Assembly (NCBI RefSeq): GCF_030254645.1
Contig: NZ_CP116346.1
Location: 3,165,973 to 3,229,972 of the forward strand
Source: Paucibacter sediminis
GTDB taxonomy: Bacteria > Pseudomonadota > Gammaproteobacteria > Burkholderiales > Burkholderiaceae_C
DNA: 64,000 nt
Direction: 5' to 3'
In this document: one piece after another, positions 1-8,171 of the stretch
Numbering within the stretch: position 1 is the stretch's first letter
Layout: every line of letters starts with the position of its first letter
Program-made: the position numbers and the translations under genes
Notes under the pieces: generated by a model
Told to the model about the DNA's origin: nothing
The model's input: only the letters and a program-made list of their open reading frames with translations
Database searches by the model: none

Positions 1-1
1 T

Positions 2-694
2 GTGTTCCGCCTAGACGAGCGCCAGATCGGCTCGATGATGATCCCGCGCGCCGAGATCGCCTGGCTGGACGTGAGCGATTCGCCCGCCCAGGTGCTGAAG
101 ATGCTGCAGGCCCATGGCTACAGCCGCTACCCGGTCTGCCGCGGGGGCCTGGGCGATGTGCTGGGCGTGGCCAGCACCCAGGGCCTGCTGGCGCGCGCGC
201 TCGCCGGGCAAGACCTGGCCCTGGGCGAGGGCCTGGAGGCGCCGGTGTTCGTGCCCGAGACGCTCTCGGGCATGGAGCTGCTGGAACACTTCCGCGCGTC
301 CGACGCGCCGCTGGTGTTTGTGGTGGATGAATACGGCGAGGTGCAGGGGGTGATCTCTGTGCGCGACGTGCTGGAAGCGATCGCTGGCGAGTTCAATGCG
401 CCCAGCGATGGCGATGCCTGGGCGGTGCAACGCGAGGACGGCAGCTGGCTGATGGATGGCCTGATACCCGTGCCCGAGCTGAAGGACCGCCTGGACTTGA
501 AGGAACTGCCCGAAGAGGACCGTGGGCGCTACAACACCCTGGCCGGCATGGTGATGCTGCTGCTGGGGCGCTTGCCGCGCACGGCCGATGTGGTGGAGTG
601 GAACGCCTGGAGATTCGAGGTCGTGGACCTCGATGGCAAGCGTGTGGACAAGGTGCTGGTCTCGAGACTGGCCGCTGATGGAGAAACTGAATGA
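2..694 (+). CDS. CorC/HlyC-type CBS-domain protein, C-terminal part
   Basis: The reading frame is open at the left edge, so only the last 230 residues are present. They hold a tandem CBS pair (about residues 10-135, with VVDEYGEVQGVIS in the second repeat) followed by a CorC_HlyC transporter-associated domain (about 145-225). In full-length family members an N-terminal DUF21 membrane domain precedes these parts; it would lie upstream of the window. The family (TlyC, CorC, YfjD types) is linked to magnesium/cobalt efflux or membrane maintenance; which one applies cannot be told from this fragment. The stop overlaps the next ATG by 4 bases (ATGA), suggesting translational coupling to the SapC-family gene. 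Confidence 0.88.
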   Translation: MFRLDERQIGSMMIPRAEIAWLDVSDSPAQVLKMLQAHGYSRYPVCRGGLGDVLGVASTQGLLARALAGQDLALGEGLEAPVFVPETLSGMELLEHFRASDAPLVFVVDEYGEVQGVISVRDVLEAIAGEFNAPSDGDAWAVQREDGSWLMDGLIPVPELKDRLDLKELPEEDRGRYNTLAGMVMLLLGRLPRTADVVEWNAWRFEVVDLDGKRVDKVLVSRLAADGETE

Positions 695-1434
695 GCAACC
701 CCCCGATGTACGGCAACCTGGTGCCGCTGGACCGTGAGCAGCACAAGAAGCTGCGCCTGCAGACCGAGCTGAGCAGCGTGGATCGCGTGGCCGGCATGAA
801 CTCGCTGTTCCTGGCCGTGGTGGAATTCGCCGACGCCTGCAAGGAGTTCCCGATCGTGTTCGTGCGCGTCGGCGACCCGACCAACGCCACGGGCGGCAAG
901 GCGCCGGTGGCGCCCCTGGCCGTGTTCGGCCTGAAGGCCGGCAGCAATCTGTTCATCAAGAACGGCGAGTGGCAAGGCCAGTACATGCCCGCCTATCTGC
1001 GCCGTTATCCCTTCGCGATGGCCCGCATCAATGAGAGCGAGGACATGGCGGTCTGCTACGACGCCGACTGGAAGGGCTTCTCGGACACCGAGGGCACCCA
1101 GCTGTTCTCCGAAGATGGCCAGCCCACCGAGTTCACGGTCAACGCCAAGAACTTCCTGGAGAGCTTCGAGCGCGAGGCCGAGCGCACCCGCCTGGCCTGC
1201 GAACGCCTGGTGCAGCTGGAACTGCTGCGCGACATGCGCTTCGAGGCCACGCTGACGAACGGCGAGAAGATCGACGTCGAGGGCTTCCTGGCCCTGGACG
1301 AAGAGAAGTACGCCGCGCTGGACGATGCCACCGTGGGCGAGCTGCACCGCAACGGCCTGCTGGCCCTGCTGGAAATGCACCGCCTCTCGCTGGGCCATAT
1401 GAGCCGCCTGGCCGGCATGCATAACGCTGCCTGA
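691..1434 (+). CDS. SapC family protein
   Basis: 247 residues with no signal peptide or membrane segment. The sequence has the features of the proteobacterial SapC family (named after a Campylobacter S-layer associated protein): a start like YGNLVPLDREQHKKLRL, a central GEWQGQYMPAYLRRYPFA stretch, and an acidic segment around FSEDGQPTEF. The molecular role of the family is not established. The start is fixed by the 4-base overlap with the CBS gene, so the two are probably one transcription unit. A perfect 9-bp stem follows the gene at 1451-1473. Confidence 0.85.
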   Translation: MSNPPMYGNLVPLDREQHKKLRLQTELSSVDRVAGMNSLFLAVVEFADACKEFPIVFVRVGDPTNATGGKAPVAPLAVFGLKAGSNLFIKNGEWQGQYMPAYLRRYPFAMARINESEDMAVCYDADWKGFSDTEGTQLFSEDGQPTEFTVNAKNFLESFEREAERTRLACERLVQLELLRDMRFEATLTNGEKIDVEGFLALDEEKYAALDDATVGELHRNGLLALLEMHRLSLGHMSRLAGMHNAA

Positions 1435-1450
1435 GTACATGCAGCCTTGT

Positions 1451-1473
1451 GACAAACCCGCCCCGGGTTTGTC
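1451..1473 (+). terminator. hairpin after the SapC gene
   Basis: GACAAACCC (1451-1459), a 5-base loop and GGGTTTGTC (1465-1473) form a perfect stem 16 bases after the SapC stop. No T-run follows, so it is either a weak or rho-assisted terminator or an RNA-stabilising hairpin. Confidence 0.45.
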
Positions 1474-1538
1474 GCGACGGCTGCCGGGCGCAGCCCTCGC
1501 TAGCATCCCGCCGAACAAAGATCCTTTGGGACGCGGTG

Positions 1539-2858
1539 ATGTCAGTGTTGGTATTTGAGGGATTTTTGTCGACGCCCGAGATGGTCGAGGTCTTTGACGA
1601 GACCGCGGTCGTGCAGGCGATGATGGATTTCGAGGCCGCGCTGGCACGCGCCCAGGCGAAGGCCGGCGCGATACCGCCGGGCGCTGCGCAGGCCATTGCC
1701 AGCCTTTGCCGGGCCGAACTCTACGATGTGGCGGCGATGCTGGCCGCCAGCGGTCGCGCCGGCAGCCTGGCGCTGCCGGTGGTACGCAAGCTCAGCGAGA
1801 CGGTGGCCCTGTTCGACCCGCTGGCCGCCGGCTTCGTGCACTGGGGCAGCAGCCACCAGGACCTGCTGGATACCGCCATGGTCCTGCAGACGCGCAAGGC
1901 CCTGCAGCTGATCGAGCAGGATCTGCTCAGGCTGTGCGGGCAGTTGCTGGACCTGGCCGAGCGCCATGCCCGTACCGCCCTGCTGGCCCGTACCCAGCTG
2001 CAGCCGGTGCAGGTGACCAGCCTGCGCCACAAGCTGGTGGCCTGGGTGAGCCCCTTGCTGCGTTCCGCGCAGGCGCTGCGTGAGCGCGCCGACGAGGCGC
2101 TGCTCCTGCAACTGGGCGCTGGCGGGGACGGCACCTCCGCACAAGTGAGCGTCTTGATGGGCCAGGAGCTGCAGCTGCCGCTGCCGGCAATGCCCTGGCC
2201 GACCCAGCGCGACCGCCTGGCGAGGCTGGCGGCCGAGCTGGGCGTGCTGTGCGGCTCGCTGGGCAAGTTGGCCCTCGACCTGGCGTTGCTGGCGCAGGCC
2301 GAACTGGGCGAGCTGAGCGGGCCGGTCGCCTGCCAGCAGGCCCTGGCGGCGGCCCAGCGCGCACCCCAGCGCGTCGCGGCCCTGCTGGGCTGCATGCAGC
2401 AGCAGCAGGAGGGCGGCCTGGGCAACTGGCCGGCCGAATGGGCCGAATGCTGCGGGCTGCTGGTGTGCACGCATGGTGCGGTGAAGGCGCTGGCCCAATC
2501 TGCCGAAGGCATGCAGCCGCAGGGCGCGCGCATGCTCGAGAACATCGATGCGCAGCGCGATCTGATCTTCGCGCAGGGCCTGAGTATGTTGCTGGCACAG
2601 GTGCTGGGCGGCGCACGCGCCCGGCTTTGCGTGGACGCGCTGGTAGCGCGGGTGCGGCAGGGCGAGGCGCCCTTGCGCGTGCTGGCACGCGCGGCCGTGG
2701 CCGCCGACGCCGAGCTGGCGGCGGGCATCGTGCCGGCGCAGCTGGAGGCGGTGTTCGATGTGCATGCGGCGGCCCAGCAGGCCGACGAACGCGTGCAAGC
2801 CGCGCTGCTGCAGGCGCGCGCTCAATGGGCCGCCCTGATGGACAGCCCGAGGCCTTGA
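1539..2858 (+). CDS. PcaB-like (fumarase/aspartase superfamily) lyase lacking the signature loop
   Basis: 439 residues starting at the ATG at 1539. Overall it aligns with 3-carboxy-cis,cis-muconate cycloisomerase (PcaB, protocatechuate branch of the beta-ketoadipate pathway): MMDFEAALARAQAKAG near the N-terminus, PWPTQRDRLARLAAELG around residue 217, LGNWPAEWAECC around 290. Key superfamily positions deviate. The conserved ATSQD motif reads GSSHQD (103-108), the LQHA motif reads LQPV (154-157), and the GGSSTMPHKRNP loop expected after about residue 260 is absent, with the frame otherwise intact. No other pca genes lie nearby. It is probably a divergent or catalytically altered paralog; a standard PcaB function should not be assumed. 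Confidence 0.7.
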   Translation: MSVLVFEGFLSTPEMVEVFDETAVVQAMMDFEAALARAQAKAGAIPPGAAQAIASLCRAELYDVAAMLAASGRAGSLALPVVRKLSETVALFDPLAAGFVHWGSSHQDLLDTAMVLQTRKALQLIEQDLLRLCGQLLDLAERHARTALLARTQLQPVQVTSLRHKLVAWVSPLLRSAQALRERADEALLLQLGAGGDGTSAQVSVLMGQELQLPLPAMPWPTQRDRLARLAAELGVLCGSLGKLALDLALLAQAELGELSGPVACQQALAAAQRAPQRVAALLGCMQQQQEGGLGNWPAEWAECCGLLVCTHGAVKALAQSAEGMQPQGARMLENIDAQRDLIFAQGLSMLLAQVLGGARARLCVDALVARVRQGEAPLRVLARAAVAADAELAAGIVPAQLEAVFDVHAAAQQADERVQAALLQARAQWAALMDSPRP

Positions 2859-3009
2859 TGCCGCCGCGGCTGTGTGTTTGAGGCCACGCCAAGCCCTGCT
2901 TGTGTAAGCAACTGCAAGCCTTGAGGCTCATTCGTGTGACAGCGGTGGGTTCGTGAAATTGGTCACGGAGAGTCGCATAGACTCGCGCCTGGCTTGAGGG
3001 AGTGGTTGT

Positions 3010-3777
3010 ATGGCGGCGGATGGCATGGACTTGGCGGCGGACATGGCGCAGATGGTGCGCGACCATGGTGCCGGCGCGCTCGTGTCGGCGCGGCGCGGCG
3101 AGAGCGATTTCCGCTCCTTGCTGACGCGCACCACCGAGGCCGGCCTGATCAGCGTGCTGGCCGGTGACGCCTCGACCGCCGAACATCCGGCGGGGCAGTT
3201 GGTGCGGCGGCGCTATGCCGACAGCGGCTACGACCTGAGCGCAGCCCAGATGGCGCACCGCGGCGTGGTGTGCACGGTGCAGGCCCTGCTGGATCGCCAG
3301 ATCGCCGGCACGGTGGGCGTGCGCCCCGACAGCATGGAAGGCTTGACCGCCGACCTGGCCTTCGGCCATGTGCTGGATGCGCTGCGCGACGAGGGCTATT
3401 CCCTGTGCGAGGTGACGCGCCTTGCGGTGGAGCGCGATGCGCCCGCGCGCGCGGTGCTGGCCAGCCTGTTCCACGTCGTCTACCTGCTGGCCAAGGATCG
3501 CTTCCAGGCCGACCGCCTGGTGATCGAGGTGAACCCGCGGCATGTCTCGTTCTACAAGCGCATGCTGGGCTTTGTCGAGCATGGCGAGGTGTGGCGGCAT
3601 CCGGTGGTGGATGCGCCGGCCACCTTGTTGAGCCTGGACCTGAGCTTTGTGCAGGGTCAGATCATGCTCTATGGCGGTCAGCCCGAGCTGGTGCGCCTGT
3701 CGCGCAATCTCTATCCGATGTGCCTGCCGATGGCCGAGGAGGCCGAGGTGATGCGCGCCATCTGGAGCTGGGACTGA
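3010..3777 (+). CDS. FeeM-type N-acyl amino acid synthase-like protein (GNAT fold)
   Basis: 255 residues, no signal peptide. The C-terminal half carries the hallmark of the FeeM/N-acyl amino acid synthase family: a GNAT-like domain with VIEVNPRHVSFYKRMLGF (about residues 173-190), preceded by LTADLAFGHVLDALRDEG. FeeM-type enzymes acylate amino acids such as tyrosine using acyl-ACP. In proteobacteria the family also includes PEP-CTERM/exosortase-linked relatives, and the substrate here is unknown. The gene is monocistronic, with a short upstream region holding two small palindromes (2953-2966 and 2970-2984). A 72-bp repeat element follows it. The N-terminal 70 residues have no feature I recognise. 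Confidence 0.65.
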   Translation: MAADGMDLAADMAQMVRDHGAGALVSARRGESDFRSLLTRTTEAGLISVLAGDASTAEHPAGQLVRRRYADSGYDLSAAQMAHRGVVCTVQALLDRQIAGTVGVRPDSMEGLTADLAFGHVLDALRDEGYSLCEVTRLAVERDAPARAVLASLFHVVYLLAKDRFQADRLVIEVNPRHVSFYKRMLGFVEHGEVWRHPVVDAPATLLSLDLSFVQGQIMLYGGQPELVRLSRNLYPMCLPMAEEAEVMRAIWSWD

Positions 3778-3782
3778 CTGAG

Positions 3783-3854
3783 CACCGAGGGCAAGCCCCG
3801 CGGCTTGCCCGACGGCTCAGTCAGGCCAGGGCGCCTGCCAGCGCCCGGGCTGAC
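3783..3854. repeat. 72-bp intergenic repeat, copy 1
   Basis: This stretch matches 23336-23407 at 64 of 72 positions without gaps. It contains two hairpins: GGGCAAGCC/GGCTTGCCC and GGGCGC/GCGCCC. Both copies lie between convergent genes. Copy 1 is flanked by a second short match, ACTGAGCACCGAGGGCAAGC before and ACTGAACACCGAAGGCAAGC after. It may be a REP-like element or a bidirectional terminator module. Confidence 0.7.
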
Positions 3855-3875
3855 TGAACACCGAAGGCAAGCACG

Positions 3876-4667
3876 TCACCCCCGCCAACCCAGTTGGCGC
3901 GACAGCTCGCTGCCGGTGCGCTTGAGCGCCTGGGCCATCGCACCGTTCGCCGCCAGTTCGAAGCCGCTGCTGGGCCCGATCGCGGTGATGCTCAGCACCA
4001 TGCGGCCCTGATCGTCGAACACCGGCGCGGCCAGGGCCGAGACGCCCGCCACCACGCCGTCGCGTGAGCTGGCGATGCCCAGCGCGCGCGCCTGATCCAG
4101 GTGGGACTGGAGTTCAGCGTCAAACGTCGCTGGGCCGCCCTCGCTGCCCAGCGCCTCCAGCACCTGCTCGCGCGGCAGATAGGCGGCGAACAGCCGGCCC
4201 GAGGCGGTGCCACGCAAACTCATCACCGTACCATGGCGCATGCTCACATGCACCGGGCTGGGTGCCTCGGCCACGCGCACGATGGTGGGGCCGCGGTTGC
4301 CCCAGACGGCGATCGCCACCGTCACGTCCAGCGCCTGGGCCAGCTCTTCCACGCGCGGCGTGGCCAGGCGCACCGGGTCGTATTGCTGCAGGCTGATCAG
4401 GCCCAGCTGCAGGGCCAGCGGCCCCAGGCCGTAGCGGCCGCTGCCGGCCTCCTGCTCCACCAGGCCCAGCTTGATGAAGCTCACCAGATAGGGGTGGGCC
4501 TTGGCCGGCGGCATGCCGGCCTCGCGCGCCAGATCCTTCAGCGCCAGCGGCCGGCCCAGATGCGCCAGGGCAATCAGCAGCGCGCCGCCGACCTCCACGC
4601 TCTGGATGCCGCGCGGGCCGCGCTCGGCGGCGGGGGCTTCTTCATCAAGGCTCTGGCTATCGGGCAT
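3876..4667 (-). CDS. IclR family transcriptional regulator
   Basis: 263 residues. An N-terminal winged helix-turn-helix (about residues 22-85, ALKDLAREAGMPPAKAHPYL) is followed by an IclR effector-binding domain (about 95-255) with AVWGNRGPTIVR and TASGRLFAAYLP. It is transcribed away from the homogentisate operon that starts at 4802, and the 134-base spacer holds an inverted repeat. It is therefore the likely local regulator of that operon, sensing an aromatic acid such as homogentisate; the effector is inference. The gene converges on the FeeM-like gene across the 72-bp repeat. Confidence 0.9.
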   Translation of the reverse strand: MPDSQSLDEEAPAAERGPRGIQSVEVGGALLIALAHLGRPLALKDLAREAGMPPAKAHPYLVSFIKLGLVEQEAGSGRYGLGPLALQLGLISLQQYDPVRLATPRVEELAQALDVTVAIAVWGNRGPTIVRVAEAPSPVHVSMRHGTVMSLRGTASGRLFAAYLPREQVLEALGSEGGPATFDAELQSHLDQARALGIASSRDGVVAGVSALAAPVFDDQGRMVLSITAIGPSSGFELAANGAMAQALKRTGSELSRQLGWRG

Positions 4668-4678
4668 GCGGGTTTATA

Positions 4679-4745
4679 CCTAAAACAATCAATTAGACAT
4701 TAACAAACGGCCTAACTAAGATCAAGCCCTGTTGTTTGTTATAGG
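4679..4745. promoter_or_regulatory. inverted repeat in the iclR/catabolic operon spacer
   Basis: CCTAAAACAA (4679-4688) and TTGTTATAGG (4736-4745) are inverted copies with 9 of 10 matches, centres about 57 bp apart, in an AT-rich divergent spacer. They are a plausible pair of IclR operator half-sites controlling both directions. No convincing -35/-10 pair was assigned. Confidence 0.4.
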
Positions 4746-4801
4746 CGAATTAGTTTGCTTATGACGAAATGTAGCCGCCCCATTTGAGGAAAGCCAGTCT
4801 C

Positions 4802-5761
4802 ATGAGTACCAAGACCTTTGCCTCCCAGGCCGATCTGGAAGTGAAGCGCGTCAGCTTCGATCGCCTCTCCGACCATGCCTATGCCTATACCGCCGAGGGC
4901 GATCCCAATACCGGCATCGTGATCGGTGACGATGCGGTGATGGTGATCGACACCCAGGCCACGCCGGTGATGGCGGCCGACGTGATTCGCCGCATCCGCG
5001 AGGTCACCGACAAGCCGATCAAGTACGTGCTCTTGAGCCACTACCACGCGGTGCGGGTGCTGGGTGCCTCGGCCTATCAGCCCGAGCACATCATCGCCAG
5101 CCAGGACACCTACGAGCTCATCGTCGAGCGCGGCGAGCAGGACAAGGCGAGCGAGATCGGCCGCTTCCCACGCCTGTTCCAGAACGTCGAATCGGTGCCG
5201 CCGGGCCTGACCTGGCCCACGCTCACCTTCCAAAACAAGATGACGCTGTGGCTGGGCAAGCTGGAGGTGCAGATCCTGCAACTGGGCCGCGGCCATACCA
5301 AGGGCGATACGGTGGTCTGGCTGCCGCAGGACAAGGTGCTGTTCTCGGGCGATCTGGTCGAGTTCGACGCCACGCCCTATGCCGGCGATGCCTATTTCCA
5401 GGACTGGCCGCAGACCCTCGACAACATCGCTGCGCTCAAGCCCGAGAAGCTGGTGCCGGGCCGCGGCGCCGCGCTGCAAAGCCTCGCGCAGGTGGCCGCC
5501 GGCCTAGCCGGCACGCGCGCCTTCGTGAGCGAGCTTTATGAAAGCGTCAAGGCCGGTGCCAGCGCCGGCCGTGACCTCAAGACCGTGTACCGCGAGACCT
5601 ACGAGCGTCTCGCGCCCAAGTACGGCCAGTGGGTGATCTTTGCCCACTGCATGCCGTTTGACGTGACGCGCGCCTACGACGAGGCGACCGCGTACCCGGA
5701 CCCGCGCATCTGGACCGCCGAGCGCGACATCGCCATGTGGCAAGCCCTGGAAGGGAATTGA
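4802..5761 (+). CDS. MBL-fold metallo-hydrolase of the homogentisate cluster (altered zinc motif)
   Basis: 319 residues from the ATG at 4802. Metallo-beta-lactamase fold features: VMVIDTQATP (strand before the first metal loop), LGRGHTKGDTVVWLP (second histidine), VLFSGDLVEF (bridging aspartate) and IFAHCMPFD (late histidine). The first metal motif, normally HxHxDH, reads HYHAVR (residues 80-85), so the two residues that usually bind the second metal are Val and Arg. It may be a mononuclear enzyme or have lost hydrolase activity. It is first in the operon leading to hmgA and fahA, 4 bases before the VOC gene. Its substrate is unknown. Confidence 0.8.
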   Translation: MSTKTFASQADLEVKRVSFDRLSDHAYAYTAEGDPNTGIVIGDDAVMVIDTQATPVMAADVIRRIREVTDKPIKYVLLSHYHAVRVLGASAYQPEHIIASQDTYELIVERGEQDKASEIGRFPRLFQNVESVPPGLTWPTLTFQNKMTLWLGKLEVQILQLGRGHTKGDTVVWLPQDKVLFSGDLVEFDATPYAGDAYFQDWPQTLDNIAALKPEKLVPGRGAALQSLAQVAAGLAGTRAFVSELYESVKAGASAGRDLKTVYRETYERLAPKYGQWVIFAHCMPFDVTRAYDEATAYPDPRIWTAERDIAMWQALEGN

Positions 5762-5765
5762 AGCA

Positions 5766-6311
5766 ATGACCAAGATCGAACGCATCCACCACGTCGCCTA
5801 CCGCTGCAAGGACGCCAAGACCACCGTCGAGTGGTACCGCAAGCACCTGGGCATGGATTTCGTGCTCGCCATCGCCGAGGACAAGGTGCCCTCCACCCAT
5901 GCCCCCGACCCCTATATGCATCTCTTCATGGATGCGGGCAATGGCAACATCCTGGCCTTCTTCGAGCTGCCCAACTCGCCCGAGATGGGGCGCGACACCA
6001 ACACGCCCGACTGGGTGCAGCACATCGCCTTCAAGGTGGGCAGCGTGGCCGAGCTGGAAGAGACCAAGGCGCGCTTGCAGGCCGAGGGCATCGAGGTGAT
6101 CGGCATCACCGACCACACCATCTTCAAGAGCATCTATTTCTTCGACCCCAACGGCCACCGCCTCGAACTCGCGGCCGATGTGGGCACGCCGGCGATGTAC
6201 CAGGCGCTGGATGCCTGCAAATGGGAGATGCTCAATGAATGGGCCGCCACCAAGAAGGCGCCCAAGCATGCCGCCTGGATGCACGACAAGGAATTCGCGC
6301 AACCCCGTTGA
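5766..6311 (+). CDS. VOC family protein (glyoxalase/extradiol dioxygenase fold)
   Basis: 181 residues with two beta-alpha-beta-beta-beta modules of the vicinal oxygen chelate fold. Candidate metal ligands are visible: His in RIHHVAYRC (about residue 8), His in WVQHIAFKV (about 85) and Glu in GHRLELAAD (about 135), the His-His-Glu set of type I dioxygenases and glyoxalases. A basic, Trp-containing C-terminal tail of about 35 residues is extra to the fold. It lies between the MBL gene and the FAD hydroxylase in the homogentisate operon. Ring cleavage, isomerisation and glutathione-linked chemistry all remain possible. Confidence 0.82.
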   Translation: MTKIERIHHVAYRCKDAKTTVEWYRKHLGMDFVLAIAEDKVPSTHAPDPYMHLFMDAGNGNILAFFELPNSPEMGRDTNTPDWVQHIAFKVGSVAELEETKARLQAEGIEVIGITDHTIFKSIYFFDPNGHRLELAADVGTPAMYQALDACKWEMLNEWAATKKAPKHAAWMHDKEFAQPR

Positions 6312-6340
6312 GTGAGAGAAAAAAAGGGCAGGAGACGGCC

Positions 6341-7948
6341 ATGCAGAAGACATATACCTATCCCGAGTTCGCCTACCGCCAGAGCGAGGAGCAGCGCAGC
6401 GGCCGGCCACAGCACCACGCGGTGCTGATCGTCGGCGCCGGGCCCATCGGCCTGACCCTGGCGCTGGACTGCGCCGCGCGCGGCCTGCGCTGCGTGCTGC
6501 TGGACGACAACAACAGCGTCAGCATCGGCTCGCGCGCGGTCTGCTATGCCAAGCGTCCGCTGGAGATCTGGGACCGCCTGGGCGTGGGCGCGAGCCTGGT
6601 GGAGCAGGGCGTGCGCTGGCAGGTCGGCAAGGTGTTCTTCCGGGACGAGCTGGCCTACCAGTTCGACCTGCTGCCCGAGGCCCATCACCAGATGCCGGCC
6701 ATGATCAATCTGCAGCAGTACCACCTGGAAGAAAAGCTGGTGGCCGCCTGCGAGGCTGAGCCCCTCATCGACCTGCGCTGGAAGCATCGCCTCTTGAGCC
6801 TGGAGCAGGACGTTGATGGCAATGGGGGCGTGCGCCTCACCATCGAGACGCCCGACGGCGTGTTCCACAGCACGGCCGACTGGGTGGTGGCCTGCGACGG
6901 CGCCAACAGCGACACGCGCCGCATGATCGGCGCCGAGTTCACCGGCCAGGCCTTCCAGGATCGCTTCCTGATTGCCGACGTGATCATCAAGGACGCGAAC
7001 TTCCCCACCGAGCGCTGGTTCTGGTTCGACCCGCCCTTCCATCGCGGCCAGTCGGTGCTGCTGCACAAGCAATGCGACGGGGTCTGGCGCATCGACTTCC
7101 AGCTCGGCTGGGGCGCCGATCCCAACGAGGAGAAGAAGCCCGAGAAGGTGATCCCGCGCATCCAGGCCATGTTGGGGCCGGAGGTCGAATTCGAGCTGGA
7201 GTGGGTGTCGGTCTACCAGTTCGCCTGCCGCCGCATCGACCGCCTGCGCCATGGCCGCGTGCTGTTTGCCGGCGACTCGGCGCACCAGGTCTCGCCCTTC
7301 GGCGCGCGCGGTGCCAACACCGGCGTGCAGGATGCCGACAACCTCGCCTGGAAGCTGCAGGCGGTGCTGAGCGGCCGCGCGCCCGAGCATCTGCTGGACA
7401 GCTACCACGAGGAGCGTGCCGTCGCCGCCGACGACAACCTCTTGAACTCCACCCGCTCCACCGACTTCATCACGCCCAAGAGCCGCATTTCGCTGCGCCT
7501 GCGCAATGCAGTGCTGGAGCTGGCGCGCACCGAGGCCTTTGCGCGCCCGCTGGTCAACAGCGGCCGGCTTTCCACGCCCACGCCCTACCTGAACTCCTCG
7601 CTCAACACGCCCGACGAGGAGCTGTTCCGTGGCCGCATGAAGCCCGGCAGCCACTGTGCCGATGCGCCGGTGCACAACCGCGCCGGCCAGCCGGACTGGC
7701 TGCTCAAGCACCTGGGCCAGGGCTTTGTGCTGCTGAGCTTCGGGCCGGTGCCGGCCGTCGAGGGCCTGAGCGTGCTGGAGATCGGCCGCGACCTGATCGA
7801 CAGCGAGGGTGTGCTGGCCCAGCGCTACGATGGCCGGCCCGGCACGGTCTACCTGTTGCGCCCCGACCAGCATGTGGCCGCGCGCTGGCGCGGCTTCGAC
7901 GCCGCCAAGGTGCAGGCCGCGCTGCGCCGCGCCCTCGCCATCCACTGA
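6341..7948 (+). CDS. FAD-dependent aromatic hydroxylase (PF01494 type)
   Basis: 535 residues. The start is the ATG at 6341 preceded by GGAGA, not the longer upstream frame. Class A flavoprotein monooxygenase motifs are complete: GxGxxG in [16 protein letters not shown] (about residue 28), the DG motif [17 protein letters not shown] (about 185), and the GD motif [19 protein letters not shown] (about 305). The family hydroxylates phenolic acids such as 3-(3-hydroxyphenyl)propionate or hydroxyphenylacetate. Because hmgA and fahA follow in the same operon, a role in making homogentisate from a hydroxyphenylacetate is an attractive inference. The actual substrate cannot be read from sequence. Confidence 0.85.
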   Translation: MQKTYTYPEFAYRQSEEQRSGRPQHHAVLIVGAGPIGLTLALDCAARGLRCVLLDDNNSVSIGSRAVCYAKRPLEIWDRLGVGASLVEQGVRWQVGKVFFRDELAYQFDLLPEAHHQMPAMINLQQYHLEEKLVAACEAEPLIDLRWKHRLLSLEQDVDGNGGVRLTIETPDGVFHSTADWVVACDGANSDTRRMIGAEFTGQAFQDRFLIADVIIKDANFPTERWFWFDPPFHRGQSVLLHKQCDGVWRIDFQLGWGADPNEEKKPEKVIPRIQAMLGPEVEFELEWVSVYQFACRRIDRLRHGRVLFAGDSAHQVSPFGARGANTGVQDADNLAWKLQAVLSGRAPEHLLDSYHEERAVAADDNLLNSTRSTDFITPKSRISLRLRNAVLELARTEAFARPLVNSGRLSTPTPYLNSSLNTPDEELFRGRMKPGSHCADAPVHNRAGQPDWLLKHLGQGFVLLSFGPVPAVEGLSVLEIGRDLIDSEGVLAQRYDGRPGTVYLLRPDQHVAARWRGFDAAKVQAALRRALAIH

Positions 7949-7962
7949 ACGCCGGAGTGACC

Positions 7963-8166
7963 ATGATGACCCAGCTGATCCGCTCCCCCAATATTCCCGA
8001 TCCCGACGGCTTCTACGAGCAGCTGATCCATGCCCAGCGCGATCTCAGCGACGAGCAGGCCGAGATGCTGCTGGCCAAGCTGGTGCTGATCCTGGCCAAC
8101 CAGGTGGGCGACCGCGCGGTGCTGGCCGAGGCGCTGGCGCTGGCCCGTACGAACACGCTGAACTGA
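7963..8166 (+). CDS. DUF2783 family small protein
   Basis: 67 residues, highly helical and acidic-basic mixed ([20 protein letters not shown] in the middle), no membrane segment. It belongs to the DUF2783 family of small uncharacterised proteins. It starts 14 bases after the hydroxylase stop and ends 5 bases before hmgA, inside the operon, so it may be an accessory factor of the hydroxylase or of HmgA. A second ATG at 7966 is an equally possible start. Confidence 0.8.
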   Translation: MMTQLIRSPNIPDPDGFYEQLIHAQRDLSDEQAEMLLAKLVLILANQVGDRAVLAEALALARTNTLN

Positions 8167-8171
8167 GAACG

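Noticed and set aside
1927-3600. 557-codon minus-strand open frame
   Set aside because: It is antisense to the PcaB-like and FeeM-like genes, with Pro/Ala/Arg-rich composition and no domain.
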